Positions 15,260-23,568 of a stretch of DNA of 26,267 nt are shown piece by piece. The stretch lies in NCBI GenBank assembly GCA_002382645.1, contig DFYP01000080.1, positions 740 through 27,006 on the forward strand, read 5' to 3'. The notes beneath the pieces were generated by a model that was not told the DNA's origin, did no database searches, and saw nothing but the letters and a program-made list of their open reading frames with translations. Numbering within the stretch: position 1 is the stretch's first letter; each line of letters begins with the position of its first letter. Made by a program: the position numbers and the translations under genes. This DNA comes from Desulfovibrio sp. UBA4079. Its GTDB lineage: Bacteria; Desulfobacterota; Desulfovibrionia; Desulfovibrionales; Desulfovibrionaceae.

Positions 15260-16576
15260 CTAGGAAGCGGAGCGGGAGCGGCGGCGGGCCGCGCGCCAGG
15301 CCTCGATGGCCTTGTCGAACGGCTCGAACAGGCAGGAGTATTCCGAGAGGCCCTTGGCCGGGAAGGCCCCGGGCCGGCGCGAGCAGAGCACCAGCACCGC
15401 GCGCAGGACCCCGCGGCGGTAGAAGGGCTTGGCGAAGTAGGAGCGGATGCCCTTGGGGATGAACAGGGCCCAGTCAATGGCCTTGATGCTCTCTAGGGTG
15501 TCCTCCACGATGAGGTGGTCGAGCTTGAAGCGCTCGATGCTCTGGGCGATGGTGCCCTCGTAGGAGTACGTCTCCCCGGCCTGCATCCGGGCGAAGGGCT
15601 CGCCCAGGCCGTAGACGAAGACCTTGTTCTTCCGGGCGTGGATGTCCGAGAACATCACGGCGTCGAAGCTGTAGCTGGGCAGCTGGGCGGCCAGGAAGAC
15701 CTCCAGGATGTCCTGGATCTCGATCCTGCCCGAGAGCCGCCGGAGCAGGGTCTCGGTCAGTTCCTGGTGGGCCGGGCCGCAGGCCGCGTCCTCCTCGCCG
15801 GTGCCGGCCAGGCCCTCCACCTGGGTCAGGGAGACGCGCAGCAGGCGCTTCTCCTTGCAGACCAGGAAGCGCAGGGCGGCCTCGGCGGTGAACGGCGCGC
15901 TGTTCCTGCGCCGGAAGGCCAGCTTGCCCTCCCACTTCTTGTGGAACAGGATCTCGTTGGCGATGCGCTGCATGGTGGCGCGCATGTCCTGGTGGCAGAG
16001 CGCGGCAAAGGGGAGATTGCGGAACTCGTCGGCGCTGTAGCGGAACAGGTTCGCGGCCGCGGCGTTCTGGGCCATGACCATGCGCGAGTCGAAGTCCACC
16101 AGGAGCACGGGGTTCTCGGCCAGCTCGATCATGAGCTGGAGCTCGGAGTCCTTCTCGATGATGCTCTTGATGGCCTCGGCGCTGTCCGTGACCTCGATGA
16201 GGTAGCCCACGGAAAAGCGCGGGTCGCCCGGCAGGGGCCAGCAGCGCAGCTTGAGCCAGACCTGGCTTTCGCGCAGGCGGAAGACGCAGCCCGAGGCCCC
16301 GCCCTGGCCCAGGGCGGCGATGAAGGCCTCCACCAGGGGCAGGTCCTGCTCCTCCACCGCGGTCTTGCGGAACTCGGCGCTGCGCAGGAGCAGGCTGGTC
16401 TTGTCGCCCAGGCACTCCACCCGGTGGTTGTTGAGGAACTCGATGCGCGCCAGGGCCGTCTCCGTGCGCCAGAGCAGACCCGGGAAGGTCAGCACACACT
16501 TGGCCAGATCCTCGCAGGCCAGCTCGCGGTGGGGGATGAAGTCGAAGGTTTCGCCGGGGGCCGGGGGGAAGGGCAC
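15260..16576 (-). CDS. PAS-PAS-GAF-like sensory protein without an output domain
   Basis: A 438-residue cytosolic protein with no membrane helices. A PAS-like region at about 40-130 (ending in VGYLIEVTDSAEAI) is followed by a clearer PAS domain at about 145-253 (ELAENPVLLVDFDSRMVMAQNAAAANLFRYSADEF). A GAF-like segment lies at about 273-428 (DAVMFSDIHARKNKVFVYG ... RSYFAKPFYRRGVLRAVLVLCS). There is no histidine kinase, GGDEF, EAL, HTH or receiver domain. The basic tail is RAARRRSRSAS. The LOV-type flavin cysteine motif was not seen. The start is GTG at 16576 behind AAGGAGG; the longer reading frame would run back into ribE. It begins 17 bases after ribE and so may be cotranscribed with the riboflavin genes. 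Ligand and partner unknown. Confidence 0.82.
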   Translation of the reverse strand: MPFPPAPGETFDFIPHRELACEDLAKCVLTFPGLLWRTETALARIEFLNNHRVECLGDKTSLLLRSAEFRKTAVEEQDLPLVEAFIAALGQGGASGCVFRLRESQVWLKLRCWPLPGDPRFSVGYLIEVTDSAEAIKSIIEKDSELQLMIELAENPVLLVDFDSRMVMAQNAAAANLFRYSADEFRNLPFAALCHQDMRATMQRIANEILFHKKWEGKLAFRRRNSAPFTAEAALRFLVCKEKRLLRVSLTQVEGLAGTGEEDAACGPAHQELTETLLRRLSGRIEIQDILEVFLAAQLPSYSFDAVMFSDIHARKNKVFVYGLGEPFARMQAGETYSYEGTIAQSIERFKLDHLIVEDTLESIKAIDWALFIPKGIRSYFAKPFYRRGVLRAVLVLCSRRPGAFPAKGLSEYSCLFEPFDKAIEAWRAARRRSRSAS

Positions 16577-16593
16577 GTTCGCCTCCTTGGCGC

Positions 16594-17244
16594 TCAGAAC
16601 CCGTGGCGGCGCAGGAACTCGGGGCTCATGCCGGAGGGCTTGATTCCGGCCTTTTCGGCCCAGGGGCCGAGCATCCGCAGCACGTACTTGCCGATGAGGT
16701 CGGTTTCCATGTTCACGGTCCGGCCGGACTTCCACTGGCCGATGGTGGTTTCGCGCTGGGTGGCCGGGATGATGTTCACGGTGAGGAAGTCGTCGCCGCA
16801 CTCGTTCACCGTGAGGCTCACCCCGTCCAGGGCCACGGAGCCCTTGGCCACCACCTGGGACCCGAACTCCTTGGGGAAGCTCAGGCGGAAGATCTTCGAC
16901 TCCCCGGCCGGGGCCACCGAAACCACCCCGGCCAGGCAGTCCACGTGGCCCGAGACCAGGTGCCCGCCCAGGCGGTCGCCCAGGGCCAGGGCCCGTTCCA
17001 GGTTCACGGCCCCGCCGGGCTTGAGGCTCCCCAGGCTGGTCTTGGACAGGGTCTCGGCGCTGGCGTAGGCCGAGAAGCGGCCCGCGGCGGGCTCCTCGGC
17101 GGTGAGGCAGGCGCCGTTCACGGCGATGGACTCGCCCTTGACCACCGGGCCCAGGAACTCGGCGCGCACGGTGATCCGGGTCTCGCGGCCCCGGGCGGCC
17201 ACGGATTCCACCTGGCCCATGCCCTGCACCAGTCCGGTGAACAT
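16594..17244 (-). CDS. ribE: Riboflavin synthase (alpha chain)
   Basis: Last enzyme of the pathway: dismutates two 6,7-dimethyl-8-ribityllumazine molecules into riboflavin and the pyrimidine precursor. The 216-residue protein starts with the hallmark MFTGLVQGMGQV. It is two tandem lumazine-binding barrels (about 1-97 and 98-200), each with the GESIAVNGACLT / GSVALDGVSLTVNE motif, and HLVSGHVD between them. Its ATG overlaps the ribD stop by one base (TGATG), so the two are translationally coupled. Confidence 0.97.
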   Translation of the reverse strand: MFTGLVQGMGQVESVAARGRETRITVRAEFLGPVVKGESIAVNGACLTAEEPAAGRFSAYASAETLSKTSLGSLKPGGAVNLERALALGDRLGGHLVSGHVDCLAGVVSVAPAGESKIFRLSFPKEFGSQVVAKGSVALDGVSLTVNECGDDFLTVNIIPATQRETTIGQWKSGRTVNMETDLIGKYVLRMLGPWAEKAGIKPSGMSPEFLRRHGF

Positions 17245-18398
17245 CAGCCGTTCCTCCGGGGCCGGTAGCTCAGGCGCACGTCCTGGCCCTCGCGGGAGAA
17301 GTCCGTGAAGCGGTAGTTCCAGGCCTCGGCGATGTTCCGGGTGCGGCGGCCGGAGAACAGGGACTTGGCCTGCTCGTCGCCCAGGACCAGGGGCGCCAGG
17401 ATGAGCACGAACTCGTCCACCAGGTCCCGCTCGGCCAGGCTCTGGGCCAGGCGTCCGCCGCCCTCGCAGAGCACGTGCCAGCAGGAGAGCTCCGAACGCA
17501 GGCGCGCCAGGCCCAGGCCCAGGTCCAGGCCCGCCGGGCCCTGGGGCAGGCCCCAGATGCGGCAGCCGCGCCGGGTCAGGTCCTCGGCCGTGTGGGTGCG
17601 CAGCTCCTGCTCGCCGGTCCAGAAGACCACCCGCTCGGGCCGGTCCTGGATGAGCTTGAAGTTGTGGGCCTTGGGCAGGCGGCGGGTGACCACCACGGCG
17701 AAGGGCTGCTGGTGGTCCTTGGGCAGGCCGGGCAGCCGGCAGGTGAGCATGGGGTCGTCGGAGTAGAAGGTGTTGCCGCCCACGATGACCGCCCCGCAGA
17801 AGGCCCGCAGGCCGTGGGCGAAGGCCTGGGACTCGGGGCCGGAGATCTGCTCCGGGCGGCCGCCCCGGGCCGCGATGCGGCCGTCCAGGGTGGCGGCCAT
17901 CTTGAGGATGACGTAGGGCCGGTCCGTGGTCTTCCAGAGGAGGAAGTCGGCGATGAGGTCGCGGCAGCGCTCCTCGAGCACGCCGAGGCGCACCTCCACC
18001 CCGGCCTTGCGCAGGGCCTTGGCCCCGCCTCCGGCCACCTCGGGGTTGGGGTCGGCGCAGCCGATGACCACGTTCTTGATCCCGGCGTCCAGGATGGTTT
18101 TCGTGCAGGGCGGGGTCTTGCCCTGGTGGTTGCAGGGCTCCAGCGTCACGTAGAGTTCGCAGGACGCCGGGTCCACGCCGCTCTTGCGGGCCCGGGCCAG
18201 GCAGTTCACCTCGGCGTGGGGTCCGCCGTAGGTCTCGTGCCAGCCTTCGGCCAGGACCTCGCCGTCGCGCACGAGCAGCGCGCCCACGCAGGGATTGGGA
18301 GCCGTGCGGCCGCGGCCGCGCAGGGCCAGGTCCGCGGCCCGGGTCATGAGGGCTTCAGCGGACCGGGAAGTCTCCGGAGAGCAATTCATAGCGGACAC
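17244..18398 (-). CDS. ribD: Bifunctional diaminohydroxyphosphoribosylaminopyrimidine deaminase / reductase
   Basis: Carries out the second and third steps of the GTP branch of riboflavin synthesis. The N-terminal deaminase domain has the zinc site HAE (61-63) with Cys89 and Cys98 in EPCNHQGKTPPC. The C-terminal reductase domain (about 155-384) has RPYVILKMAATLDGRIA and the CEGGGRLAQSL motif for NADPH and substrate. Length 384 aa is normal. The start is a GTG at 18398 with a perfect AAGGAGG five bases before it. This makes the gene overlap the upstream deaminase by 44 bases. A later ATG at 18347 lacks a ribosome site. Confidence 0.96.
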   Translation of the reverse strand: MSAMNCSPETSRSAEALMTRAADLALRGRGRTAPNPCVGALLVRDGEVLAEGWHETYGGPHAEVNCLARARKSGVDPASCELYVTLEPCNHQGKTPPCTKTILDAGIKNVVIGCADPNPEVAGGGAKALRKAGVEVRLGVLEERCRDLIADFLLWKTTDRPYVILKMAATLDGRIAARGGRPEQISGPESQAFAHGLRAFCGAVIVGGNTFYSDDPMLTCRLPGLPKDHQQPFAVVVTRRLPKAHNFKLIQDRPERVVFWTGEQELRTHTAEDLTRRGCRIWGLPQGPAGLDLGLGLARLRSELSCWHVLCEGGGRLAQSLAERDLVDEFVLILAPLVLGDEQAKSLFSGRRTRNIAEAWNYRFTDFSREGQDVRLSYRPRRNG

Positions 18399-18816
18399 CA
18401 GCCTCCTTGAGCATGTCCTCGGCCAACTCGTCGGGGTAGGCCCCGGCGTAGAAGATGGCCTCCACCTGGCAGTTGACGAGCATCTTGGTGCAGATGAGGC
18501 AGGGCTGGGTGGTGCAGTAGATGATCGCGCCCTTGAGCGAGAGGGCGTGCACCGCGGCCTGGATGATCACGTTCTGTTCGGCGTGCAGGCCCCGGCAGAG
18601 CTCGTGGCGCTGGCCCGAGGGGATGCCCAGGCGCTCGCGGATGCAGCCCACCTCCTCGCAGTGCGGCACGTTGGACGGCGGCCCGTTGTAGCCCGTGGCC
18701 AGGATGCGTTTGTCGCGCACGGCCACGGCCCCGACCTTGCGGCGCAGGCAGGTGGAGCGCTCGGCCACCAGGAAGGCGATGCGCATGAAGTAGTCGGGCC
18801 AGGGCATGCGGCTCAT
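18355..18816 (-). CDS. dCMP deaminase family protein (ComEB-like)
   Basis: A 153-residue zinc-dependent cytidine/deoxycytidylate deaminase fold protein, probably converting dCMP to dUMP for thymidylate synthesis. The catalytic HAEQN (His78, Glu80) and zinc motif PCLICTKML (Cys106, Cys109) are present. The family's extra zinc or substrate segment HCEEVGC (52-58) and NGPPSNVPHC are also present. Start ATG at 18816 is read from a GGAGA sequence overlapping the glyA stop. The position between glyA (which makes methylene-THF) and ribD fits a nucleotide/folate role. A deaminase for another pyrimidine cannot be excluded. Confidence 0.9.
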   Translation of the reverse strand: MSRMPWPDYFMRIAFLVAERSTCLRRKVGAVAVRDKRILATGYNGPPSNVPHCEEVGCIRERLGIPSGQRHELCRGLHAEQNVIIQAAVHALSLKGAIIYCTTQPCLICTKMLVNCQVEAIFYAGAYPDELAEDMLKEAGVRYELLSGDFPVR

Positions 18817-18826
18817 GGGCCGTCTC

Positions 18827-20065
18827 CTACCAGGCGAACAGCGGGAAGCTGCGGGCGAACTCCTCCACTTCTTCGCGGATCTCCTCGAGCACGTCGTCGG
18901 ACTGCCAGTTTTCCAGGGCCGCGGTGATGGCTTCGGCCACCACGATCATATCTTCTTCGATCATGCCCCTGGTGGTCAAGGCCGGAGTGCCCACCCGGAT
19001 GCCCGAGGTCACGAAGGGCGAGCGGGTCTCGAACGGGATGGTGTTCTTGTTCACCGTGATCCCGGCCTTGTCCAGGGCGATCTCGGCGTCCTTGCCGGTG
19101 ATGTCCTTGTTGGTCAGGTCGATGAGCATGAGGTGGTTGTCCGTGCCGCCGGAGACCAGGTTGAACTCGGAGTCCATGAGCGCCGAGGCCAGGGCCTTGG
19201 CGTTCTTGACCACCTGGGACTGGTACTCCTTGAAGCCGGGCTGGAGCGCCTCGCCGAAGGCCACGGCCTTGGCCGCGATGATGTGCATGAGCGGGCCGCC
19301 CTGGATGCCCGGGAATATCTGGGAATTCAAGACCTTCTCCTGGTCCTCGTTGGACAGGATGAGCCCGCCGCGCGGGCCGCGCAGGGTCTTGTGCGTGGTG
19401 GAGGTGGTGAAGTGGGCGTGCTCGATGCACGAGGGGTGCTCGCCCGCGGCGATGAGCCCGGCGATGTGGGCCATGTCCACCATGAGCACGGCCCCGACCT
19501 CGTCGGCGATCTTGCGGAAGCGCTTGAAGTCGAGCGTGCGGGGATAGGCGCTGGCCCCGGCGATGATCATCTTGGGCTTATGCTCCTTGGCCAGCTTCTC
19601 CACCTGGGCGTAGTCGATGGTCTGGGTCTGCTGGTCCACGCCGTAGAACTTGATGTCGAAGAGCCGTCCGGAGAAGTTCACCGGGCTGCCGTGGGTCAGG
19701 TGCCCGCCGTGGGACAGGTCCATGCCGAGCACGGTGTCCCCGGGCTTGCAGGCCGCGAAGTACACGGCCATGTTGGCCTGGGACCCGGAGTGGGGCTGGA
19801 CGTTGGCGTAGCCCGCGCCGAACAGCTCCTTGACCCGGTCGCGGGCCAGGTTCTCGGCCTGGTCCACGAACTCGCAGCCGCCGTAGTAGCGCTTGCCCGG
19901 GTAGCCCTCGGCGTACTTGTGGGTCATGACGCTGCCCATGGCCTGGCGCACCGCCGTGGAGGTGAAGTTCTCCGAGGCGATGAGTTCCAGCTTGGACATC
20001 TGGCGGTCCACTTCGCTGGCGATGGCCGAGGCCACCGCCGGATCCTGCATCATGAGCTCTTCCAT
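18827..20065 (-). CDS. glyA: Serine hydroxymethyltransferase
   Basis: PLP enzyme (412 aa) interconverting serine and glycine with transfer of the one-carbon unit to tetrahydrofolate. Family landmarks are ELIASENFTS, GYPGKRYYGGCEFVD, and the PLP lysine in STTHKTLRGPRGG, which I place at residue 226. The C-terminal segment has RVGTPALTTRGM. The ATG at 20065 follows GAGGGGATC. A longer in-frame ORF upstream would overlap fabF in another frame and is not needed. It is 23 bases downstream of fabF. Confidence 0.98.
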   Translation of the reverse strand: MEELMMQDPAVASAIASEVDRQMSKLELIASENFTSTAVRQAMGSVMTHKYAEGYPGKRYYGGCEFVDQAENLARDRVKELFGAGYANVQPHSGSQANMAVYFAACKPGDTVLGMDLSHGGHLTHGSPVNFSGRLFDIKFYGVDQQTQTIDYAQVEKLAKEHKPKMIIAGASAYPRTLDFKRFRKIADEVGAVLMVDMAHIAGLIAAGEHPSCIEHAHFTTSTTHKTLRGPRGGLILSNEDQEKVLNSQIFPGIQGGPLMHIIAAKAVAFGEALQPGFKEYQSQVVKNAKALASALMDSEFNLVSGGTDNHLMLIDLTNKDITGKDAEIALDKAGITVNKNTIPFETRSPFVTSGIRVGTPALTTRGMIEEDMIVVAEAITAALENWQSDDVLEEIREEVEEFARSFPLFAW

Positions 20066-20088
20066 GATCCCCTCGTTGGTTACGGGCG

Positions 20089-21327
20089 TTAGCCCTCGAA
20101 CTTCTTGAACAGCAGACAGGCGTTGGTGCCGCCGAATCCGAAGGAGTTGCACAGGGTGTAGTTCACCGGCTGGGTGCGGGTGCCCTCGGGCACGTAGTCC
20201 AGGTCGCACTCCGGGTCCGGGTTCTCCAGGTTGAGCGTGCGCGGGATCTTGCCCTCGTGGATGGTCAGCACCGAGAACACCGACTCCACGCCCCCGGCCG
20301 CGCCGAGCAGATGCCCGGTCATGGACTTGTTGCCGGTGATGGAGAGCTTGGAGGCATGTGCGCCGAATACGGTCTTGATGGCCCTGGTCTCGCAGGCGTC
20401 GTTGAGCGCCGTGGAGGTGGCGTGGGCGTTGATGTGGTCGATCTCCGACGGCGGCACGCCGGCCTCGCGCAGGGCCCGGCTCATGGCCAGGGCCATGCCC
20501 GAGCCGTCCTCGGGCGGGGCGGTCATGTGGTAGGCGTCGCCCGAGGCCCCGAAGCCTACGACCTCGGCGTAAATCTTGGCGCCGCGGGCCTGGGCGTGCT
20601 CCAGGGACTCCAGGAGCAGCAGGCCGCAGCCCTCGCCCATGACGAAGCCGTCGCGCTCGCGGTCGAACGGCCGGGAGGCGCGTTCGGGATCGTCGTTGCG
20701 CACGGACAGGGCCTTGAGCGCGTTGAACCCGGCCACGCCCAGGGGCGTGATGGTCGATTCCGCGCCGCCGCAGATCATGGTCTGGCAGCGGCCCAGCTTG
20801 ATCTCGGTGTAGGCGTAGCCGATGCCGTGGGTGCCCGAGGCGCAGGCCGTGGTGGTGCAGACGTTGGGCCCGCGGGCCCCGGTCTCGATGGAGACCTGTC
20901 CGGCGGCCATGTTGGCGATGATGATCGGGATGAAGAAGGGCGAGGTGCGCGCGGGGCCCTTTTCCAGGAGCTTCTTGTGCATCTCCTCAATGGTGTAGAG
21001 CCCGCCCAGGCCCACGCCGATGATCACGCCGGTCTCGGCGGCCTCCTCGGGAGGTATCTGCCAGGCGGCGTCCTCCTGGAGCATCTTGGAGCAGGCCACG
21101 GAGTACTGGACGAATGTCTCCATGCGCTTGATCTGTTTGACCGGGATGTAGCGGCTGGGGTCGAAGCCCTTGACCTCGCCAGCGATGCGCGTCTCGTAGG
21201 CGGTGGCGTCGAAGCGGGTCAGGGGGCCGATGCCGGATTTGCCCGCCAGGAGCGCCTTCCAGCTGGAGGCCAAGTCGTTGCCCAGGGGGGTGATGGCGGC
21301 CAGGCCGGTGACGACAACGCGATTCAT
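20089..21327 (-). CDS. fabF: Beta-ketoacyl-ACP synthase II
   Basis: Condensing enzyme (412 aa) that elongates acyl-ACP with malonyl-ACP in fatty-acid synthesis. It begins MNRVVVTGLAAITPLG. It has the active-site cysteine in TTTACASGTHG (residue 162) and the two catalytic histidines in NAHATSTALND and GNKSMTGHLLGAAGG. The C-terminal SFGFGGTNACL loop is typical. Its gene follows acpP after a 125-base gap containing a large hairpin. A GGATCACCC stretch precedes the ATG. Confidence 0.98.
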   Translation of the reverse strand: MNRVVVTGLAAITPLGNDLASSWKALLAGKSGIGPLTRFDATAYETRIAGEVKGFDPSRYIPVKQIKRMETFVQYSVACSKMLQEDAAWQIPPEEAAETGVIIGVGLGGLYTIEEMHKKLLEKGPARTSPFFIPIIIANMAAGQVSIETGARGPNVCTTTACASGTHGIGYAYTEIKLGRCQTMICGGAESTITPLGVAGFNALKALSVRNDDPERASRPFDRERDGFVMGEGCGLLLLESLEHAQARGAKIYAEVVGFGASGDAYHMTAPPEDGSGMALAMSRALREAGVPPSEIDHINAHATSTALNDACETRAIKTVFGAHASKLSITGNKSMTGHLLGAAGGVESVFSVLTIHEGKIPRTLNLENPDPECDLDYVPEGTRTQPVNYTLCNSFGFGGTNACLLFKKFEG

Positions 21328-21385
21328 GGGTGATCCTGATGGGTTGGGGATGATCTCCGGACGCGCCCCAGGAGGAAATGGAGGA

Positions 21386-21416
21386 GCGTCTTACGCCCGA
21401 TCCGGGCATAAGACGC
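21386..21416 (-). other. Long hairpin in the acpP-fabF gap
   Basis: Arms GCGTCTTA/TAAGACGC, then one C/A mismatch, then GCCCG/CGGGC around a 3-nt loop: 13 paired bases. It lies 37 bases after the acpP stop and 58 before the fabF start. No U-tract follows on the minus strand, so it is probably an RNA processing or stabilising element that keeps acpP message higher than fabF. Confidence 0.6.
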
Positions 21417-21452
21417 CCATCCCAGATGGCGGCGTTGCCGGCGTATCCGGCG

Positions 21453-21686
21453 CTACTTCTTGCCCTTTTCGATGTAGTCGACGGCGTCCTTGACCTTGAC
21501 GATCTTCTGGGCGTCCTCGTCGTCGATCTCGATATCGAATTCCTCTTCGATGGCCATGATGAGCTCGGTGAGGTCCAGGGAGTCGGCGCCCAGGTCCTCC
21601 ACGAAAGAGGCCTCGGGCTTGACCTCGTCGGCCGAGACGCCCAACTGGTCCACGATGATGCTTTTCACTTTTTCGGCAACGGACAT
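21453..21686 (-). CDS. acpP: Acyl carrier protein
   Basis: 77-residue acidic carrier for growing acyl chains. The phosphopantetheine attachment serine is Ser36 in LGADSLDLTE. Helices II and III (AIEEEFDIEIDDEDAQKI) are typical. Start ATG at 21686 behind GGAGGGAAAT. It lies between fabG and fabF as in most fab clusters. Confidence 0.98.
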   Translation of the reverse strand: MSVAEKVKSIIVDQLGVSADEVKPEASFVEDLGADSLDLTELIMAIEEEFDIEIDDEDAQKIVKVKDAVDYIEKGKK

Positions 21687-21725
21687 ATTTCCCTCCAGGT
21701 GTGAATATGCGTTTTGAAGCGTGGT

Positions 21726-22469
21726 TTACATGTACAGGCCGCCGTTGACGGCGAGAACCTGTCCGGTGATGTAGGTGGAATCCGGGCCTGCCAGGAAGGA
21801 CACGGCCGCGGCGATCTCCCCGGGCGTGGCCGCGCGCTTGAGCGGCACGGCCTCGGTGAACTTCTTGGTGACCTCCTCGGAGAGCACGGCGGTCATGTCC
21901 GTGGCCACGTAGCCCGGGGCCACGGCGTTGACGAGCACCCCGCGGGAGGCCAGCTCCTGGGCCGCGGACTTGGTCAGGCCGATGAGCCCGGCCTTGGCCG
22001 AGGCGTAGTTGGCCTGGAAGGCGTTGCCCATCTGGCCGGTGACCGAGGACATGTTGATGATCCGGCCCTGGCGCTGGCGCATCATGATCTTGGCGGCCTC
22101 GCGCAGGAACAGGAAGCAGCCGCGCAGGTTCACGGCCAGCACCTTGTCGAAATCCTCGTCCTTCATGCGCACCAGCGGGCCGTCGCGGGTGATGCCCGCG
22201 TTGTTCACGAGCACCTCCAGCTGCACCTTGTCCTTGATCTCCGCGGCGAAGAACGCGGCGATGGCCGCCGGGTCGCCGGAGTCCAGCTGGAAGGCCCTGG
22301 CCTGGCCGCCGGCGGCGGCGATGGCGGCCACGGTCTTCTCGGCCTCCTCGGGCCGGGAGACGTAGGTCAGGTATACCCCGAAACCGTCACGGGCCAGGCG
22401 TTCGGCCACGGCGCGGCCGATGCCTCGGGAGCCTCCTGTGACCAGGGCGACGCGGGGGAGATCGCTCAT
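21726..22469 (-). CDS. fabG: 3-oxoacyl-ACP reductase
   Basis: NADPH-dependent short-chain reductase (247 aa) acting after FabF/FabH in fatty-acid elongation. The nucleotide loop TGGSRGIG is at 11-18, NNAG at 89-92, and the catalytic Ser142, Tyr155 and Lys159 are in SSVTGQMGNAFQANYASAK. The C-terminal AVNGGLYM is standard. AAGGACA lies upstream of the ATG. Confidence 0.97.
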   Translation of the reverse strand: MSDLPRVALVTGGSRGIGRAVAERLARDGFGVYLTYVSRPEEAEKTVAAIAAAGGQARAFQLDSGDPAAIAAFFAAEIKDKVQLEVLVNNAGITRDGPLVRMKDEDFDKVLAVNLRGCFLFLREAAKIMMRQRQGRIINMSSVTGQMGNAFQANYASAKAGLIGLTKSAAQELASRGVLVNAVAPGYVATDMTAVLSEEVTKKFTEAVPLKRAATPGEIAAAVSFLAGPDSTYITGQVLAVNGGLYM

Positions 22470-22548
22470 GAGCGGTGTCCTTGTCTATCGTCGGTTGAAC
22501 TGCGCTGAAATATCCGAAAAACGGCCGGACTGCAAACCGGGCCTGGGC

Positions 22549-23532
22549 CTAGAACTGCACCAGGGCCGCGCCCCAGGTGAAGCCGCCGCCGAAGGTGGCC
22601 ATGAGCACTAGGTCCCCGTCCTTGATGAAGCCGGTGAGCCGGGCCTCGGCCAGGGCGATGGCGATGGATGCCGCCGAGGTGTTGCCGTAGCGGTCCACGT
22701 TCACGTAGATCCGCTCGTGCGGCACGCCGATCTTCTGGCCCACGGCCTCGATGATCCGCATGTTGGCCTGGTGCGGGATGAACACTCCCACGTCCTCAGG
22801 CTTGAAACCGTTGCGTTCGAGCAGCTCGGCGCTCACCGAGAGCATGGAGCGCACCGCGTGGCGGAAGACTTCGCGGCCCTGCATCTCCACGAAGAAATCG
22901 CGGCGGATGGGCTCGCCGGTCTTGTAGGTCGCGGCCGAGGCCCCGCCGCGCACCGTGAGCAGACCGCCGAGCTTGCCCTCGGAGGACAGGATGGCGTCCA
23001 GGAACCGGCCGCTGCCCTTGCCCGGGGTGGCCGAGACCACGGCCGCGCCCGCGCCGTCGCCGAAGAGCACGCAGGTGCCCCGGTCGGTGTAGTCGGTGCG
23101 CGAGGAGACCACCTCGCTGCCGAGCACGAGGACATTGGACTCGGGCCGGAGCGCGATGAAGGCCCGGGCCGCGTCCAGGGCGTAGACGAAACCGGAGCAG
23201 GCCGCCGAGATGTCCGCGGCGTAGCGGCCGGAGAGGCCCAGGCGGTGCTCCAGGACGCAGGCGGCCGAGGGGATGTAGGCGTCCGGGGTGAAGGTGGCCA
23301 CCAGGATGTGGGTCAGCTCCTCAGGCGCCATCCCGGCCTGCTCCAGGGCCTGCAGGGACGCGGGCAGGGCCAGGTCCGAGCAGCTCTGGCCGTCGGCCAG
23401 GCGGCGTTCCCGGATGCCGGTGCGGCTGGTGATCCACTCGTCGGTGGTCTCGACCATGCGCTCCAGGTCGGCGTTGGTCAGGATGCGTTCCGGGACGTGA
23501 TAGCCCAACCCCCGGATGTGGAATTCGGTCAT
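22549..23532 (-). CDS. fabH: Beta-ketoacyl-ACP synthase III
   Basis: Initiates fatty-acid synthesis by condensing acyl-CoA with malonyl-ACP (327 aa). The catalytic triad is visible: Cys112 in SAACSGFVYAL, His in PHQANMRI and Asn in YGNTSAASI. EWITSRTGIRERR is the CoA-site region. The ATG at 23532 has GGGAGGAG upstream, and that sequence abuts a 20-bp palindrome. The plsX-fabH-fabG-acpP order is classical. Confidence 0.97.
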   Translation of the reverse strand: MTEFHIRGLGYHVPERILTNADLERMVETTDEWITSRTGIRERRLADGQSCSDLALPASLQALEQAGMAPEELTHILVATFTPDAYIPSAACVLEHRLGLSGRYAADISAACSGFVYALDAARAFIALRPESNVLVLGSEVVSSRTDYTDRGTCVLFGDGAGAAVVSATPGKGSGRFLDAILSSEGKLGGLLTVRGGASAATYKTGEPIRRDFFVEMQGREVFRHAVRSMLSVSAELLERNGFKPEDVGVFIPHQANMRIIEAVGQKIGVPHERIYVNVDRYGNTSAASIAIALAEARLTGFIKDGDLVLMATFGGGFTWGAALVQF

Positions 23533-23541
23533 CTCGGCTCC

Positions 23542-23561
23542 TCCCGGGCCGCGGCCCGGGA
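23542..23561 (-). promoter_or_regulatory. Perfect 20-bp palindrome overlapping the fabH ribosome site
   Basis: TCCCGGGCCGCGGCCCGGGA reads the same on both strands. On the minus strand its 3' half runs directly into the GGGAGGAG Shine-Dalgarno of fabH. As RNA it could fold and partly hide that site; as DNA it could bind a dimeric regulator. Confidence 0.5.
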
Positions 23562-23568
23562 TGCGGTT

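Noticed and set aside
8743..16576. Insertion sequence or integrative element carrying the cassette
   Set aside because: No transposase, integrase, tRNA target or long terminal repeats were found; only a short imperfect flanking match, so mobility is not supported.
15260..16801. Longer version of the PAS protein starting at 16801
   Set aside because: It would run 208 bases into ribE and its first 70 residues are Arg/His/Pro-rich without motif; the GTG at 16576 has a perfect ribosome site.
16594..18398. FMN riboswitch controlling the rib genes
   Set aside because: I looked for the conserved aptamer pattern upstream of ribD and ribBA and saw none; ribD starts inside the preceding gene, leaving no room for one.
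18827..20209. Longer serine hydroxymethyltransferase starting at 20209
   Set aside because: The extra residues are out-of-frame fabF sequence; the ATG at 20065 gives the usual family start and has GAGGGG upstream.
22507..22535. Promoter-like TTGCAG, 17-base spacer, TATTTC between fabH and fabG (minus strand)
   Set aside because: Only three of six matches in each box and internal to a conserved operon; not better than chance.
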